Below are positions 6,348-7,532 of a DNA stretch of 7,532 bases, in pieces. Within the stretch, counting starts at the first letter, position 1. Every line of letters starts with the position of its first letter. Location: contig CAJVYZ010000124.1 in assembly GCA_913009915.1 (NCBI GenBank), positions 1 through 7,532 of the forward strand, in the 5' to 3' direction. Both the position numbers and the translations under genes were made by a program. Under the pieces are notes generated by a model. The model worked only from the letters and a program-made list of their open reading frames with translations, ran no database searches and had not been told where the DNA came from. This DNA is from an uncultured Gemmatimonadota bacterium. Its GTDB lineage: Bacteria; Gemmatimonadota; Gemmatimonadetes; Gemmatimonadales; GWC2-71-9.

Positions 6348-6789
6348 TATGGCAGGCCGTGGGTTGGGGTGAGCGGTTCGTCACACTTGTCCCGCAGAAG
6401 CCGTGCGCAGCCAAGGTCGTTTTGCTAATCCTTTTTGAAGTAACGACTTACACACATGGTCCGTAGTCAGATACTGTTCCCGACGCGGCATGGACGCTAC
6501 AGCCTTGCTGGATGCCCTCCGCGCACTTGTCGGCGACCACTACAGCCAAACTCTGCGTCGCCGAAATCATGGCGGGGTCGCAACGATAGTCGATTCTTGC
6601 TGTAGCCGCGCCACAACAACGGAACCGGAGTTCAGCCCGGGCGGGCACTAGATCGGTGGCATTAACACGTTGACAATCAACAACTTACTACACTTACCAC
6701 CGACAGGCAGGAAGGGTGAGGGAACCGCTGAATCTCGGCTTCGGACTTGAAATAGTGGGGCAGCAATCAACTAGTGAGAGCCCCGATAT
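6348..6789. other. 442-bp region with no convincing gene; short repeats
   Basis: This gap separates the leftward REC-GGDEF gene from the rightward zinc-ribbon gene and should contain promoters for both, but I cannot place a convincing one. I found no -24/-12 element with correct spacing on either strand. A consensus TTGACA at 6670-6675 has no good -10 partner at 16-18 bases. CTACAGCC occurs at 6497-6504 and 6540-6547. GCTACAGC (6496-6503) is mirrored by GCTGTAGC (6599-6606). A minus-strand open frame at 6448-6648 has no recognisable features. Confidence 0.6.
6669..6681. repeat. Short perfect dyad GTTGA-CAA-TCAAC over a TTGACA hexamer
   Basis: Five-base arms with a 3-base spacer overlap the consensus -35-like TTGACA at 6670-6675, about 110 bp upstream of the zinc-ribbon ATG. 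It could be an operator on a housekeeping-type promoter. The missing -10 element makes this weak. Confidence 0.25.
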
Positions 6790-7002
6790 ATGACTTGCGC
6801 CAATTGCGGAGCGAGTATTCCTGCCGCAGCCAAACAAACCGGGAGCCTGACAGTCTCCCTCTGTCGCGAATGCGGCTTGATGATTGGCCCTTCTGACAAC
6901 CTCCACGAGCGGAGAGGTTTTCTGGCTCGCCTGAGCCGCTTTGGGCTTGGGGCTCGGTCGCGGCCGTTGTTTCGCGAGCAACGCCGGGAGTCCTCACAAT
7001 GA
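6790..7002 (+). CDS. Small zinc-ribbon-like protein, unknown function
   Basis: This is a 70-residue protein I do not recognise as a named family. Two CxxC knuckles (C3-x2-C6 followed by G, and C25-x2-C28 followed by G), 18 residues apart, make a compact zinc ribbon at residues 1-32. The remainder (about 40-70) is basic and arginine-rich with no membrane helix, so it could contact nucleic acid or a partner protein. The ATG at 6790 puts the first knuckle at the very N-terminus. Only a weak GAGAG-like ribosome site lies upstream (6775-6780). The gene ends 34 bases before the exported polysaccharide protein in the same direction, suggesting co-transcription. The paired knuckles argue for a real gene, but its short length leaves some doubt. 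Confidence 0.65.
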   Translation: MTCANCGASIPAAAKQTGSLTVSLCRECGLMIGPSDNLHERRGFLARLSRFGLGARSRPLFREQRRESSQ

Positions 7003-7036
7003 TCCTCTTCATAGCGGTCAGCGGTCCGACTCGGCC

Positions 7037-7478
7037 ATGAGGCGAAGATTCGTGTCTGGGGTACTTCTTGGCGGGCTAGTCCTGATAAGTGGCCTTGCAT
7101 CGCCGCCGCCACTCCTCGGTCAGAGCCGGGCAGGAGCCACTCGCGTTGAACTTGAAACGATGCGAGATCTGGTACGATCCGGTTCGCTCAAGATGAATTC
7201 TAAGGAGCTGATGGAGATCGAGCGGCGGCTCTCCTCGGGAGACTTTAGCATCGGGGATCAAATCTCGCTACAAGTGATCGGGGAATCTTCGCTGACGGGC
7301 ACGTTCAGCGTGACCCCGGGCCCCGCTATCTCACTGCCAAACATCCCGACGATATCGCTGGCCGGGGTGCTCCGATCAGAGCTCGAAGAACACCTCACAG
7401 AAAACTTGTCCCTATATGTCAAGGACCCCGAGTTGCAGGTGACTTCATTGATGAGGATCGCCATGTTCGGTGCCGTGG
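7037..7478 (+). CDS. Wza-like polysaccharide export protein, N-terminal part (cut by adapter)
   Basis: This is a periplasmic or outer-membrane polysaccharide export protein, expected to form the outer-membrane exit for polymer handled by the tyrosine-kinase protein. Only 147 genomic residues remain. A signal peptide covers about 1-30: RRR, then the hydrophobic core FVSGVLLGGLVLISGLA, with probable cleavage near LLGQS. There is no cysteine in the whole fragment, so unlike E. coli Wza it is not a lipoprotein by this evidence. The Poly_export-type domain begins near residue 68 (DFSIGDQISLQVIGE) and continues through VTPGPAISLPNIPTISLAG to LYVKDPELQVTSLMRIAMFGAV, where adapter starts. The SLBB and later domains are missing from the contig. 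I chose the ATG at 7037 because it gives a clean signal peptide; the frame is open further upstream to 6941 but that part looks non-coding. No clear Shine-Dalgarno sequence is visible. Spacing suggests an operon with the zinc-ribbon gene. Confidence 0.88.
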
Positions 7479-7532
7479 AGATCGGAAGAGCACACGTCTG
7501 AACTCCAGTCACACTGATATATCTCGTATGCC
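7479..7532 (+). other. Illumina TruSeq index adapter with index ACTGATAT
   Basis: Bases 7479-7512 match the TruSeq read-2 adapter beginning AGATCGGAAGAGCACACGTC. They are followed by the 8-base index ACTGATAT (7513-7520) and the start of the P7 sequence ATCTCGTATGCC (7521-7532). It is synthetic. It truncates the export gene and adds the artificial peptide EIGRAHV before a chance stop. Confidence 0.98.

Noticed and set aside
6448..6648. Minus-strand 66-residue frame in the 442-bp gap
   Set aside because: It has no ribosome site, domain or membrane feature, and its cysteines are not arranged as a metal site. It is not supportable as a gene.
6670..6698. Consensus TTGACA as a sigma-70 promoter
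   Set aside because: The best -10-like hexamer (TACACT at 6689) is only 13 bases away, and nothing suitable lies at 16-18 bases. I kept it only as a weak dyad.
6348..6789. Search for tRNA, rRNA, CRISPR array or insertion-sequence ends
   Set aside because: I saw no cloverleaf, no regularly spaced repeats and no transposase or terminal inverted repeats here or elsewhere in the window.

Overview
The window is an assembled contig of bacterial DNA with uncut Illumina library adapter at both ends. Bases 86-143 are the P5/TruSeq universal adapter. Bases 7479-7532 are the TruSeq index adapter, with index ACTGATAT. Bases 1-85 (unplaced sequence plus poly-T) also look like sequencing artefact. Only about 144-7478 (7.3 kb) should be read as genome, and both outermost genes are cut by adapter, not by biology. 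The DNA is GC-rich. Gene content and the style of the export protein suggest a Gram-negative soil or environmental bacterium, and Gemmatimonadota is my best guess. That is an inference without a database search.

Layout. On the minus strand, 2505 to 988 encodes an NtrC-type sigma-54 activator. It overlaps by 4 bp a soluble histidine kinase (991 to 144) that is cut at the N-box. A 361-bp divergent intergenic region (2506-2866) carries a good -24/-12 promoter facing right, a weaker one facing left, and two short perfect dyads placed where an activator should bind. To the right, 2867-5299 encodes an 810-residue polysaccharide co-polymerase/tyrosine autokinase (Wzc/GumC-CpsD type). It ends at a strong hairpin (5323-5359) shared with a convergent gene. 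That gene (6347 to 5382) is a REC-GGDEF protein whose catalytic GGDEF motif is degenerate (GPTEF) but whose c-di-GMP I-site RxxD is intact. After a 442-bp region with no convincing gene come a 70-residue zinc-ribbon-like protein (6790-7002) and the start of an exported Wza-like polysaccharide export protein (7037-7478, truncated).

How the genes fit together. This looks like the regulatory and export edge of an exopolysaccharide (capsule or biofilm) locus. The kinase and sigma-54 activator probably switch on the divergent tyrosine-kinase gene. The tyrosine kinase would control chain length together with the outer-membrane export protein. The REC-GGDEF protein is a candidate c-di-GMP receptor rather than a cyclase. 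I found no RNA genes, insertion sequences, CRISPR arrays or wholly unknown system. The most unusual biology is the doubly degenerate REC-GGDEF protein and the compact divergent sigma-54 control region.
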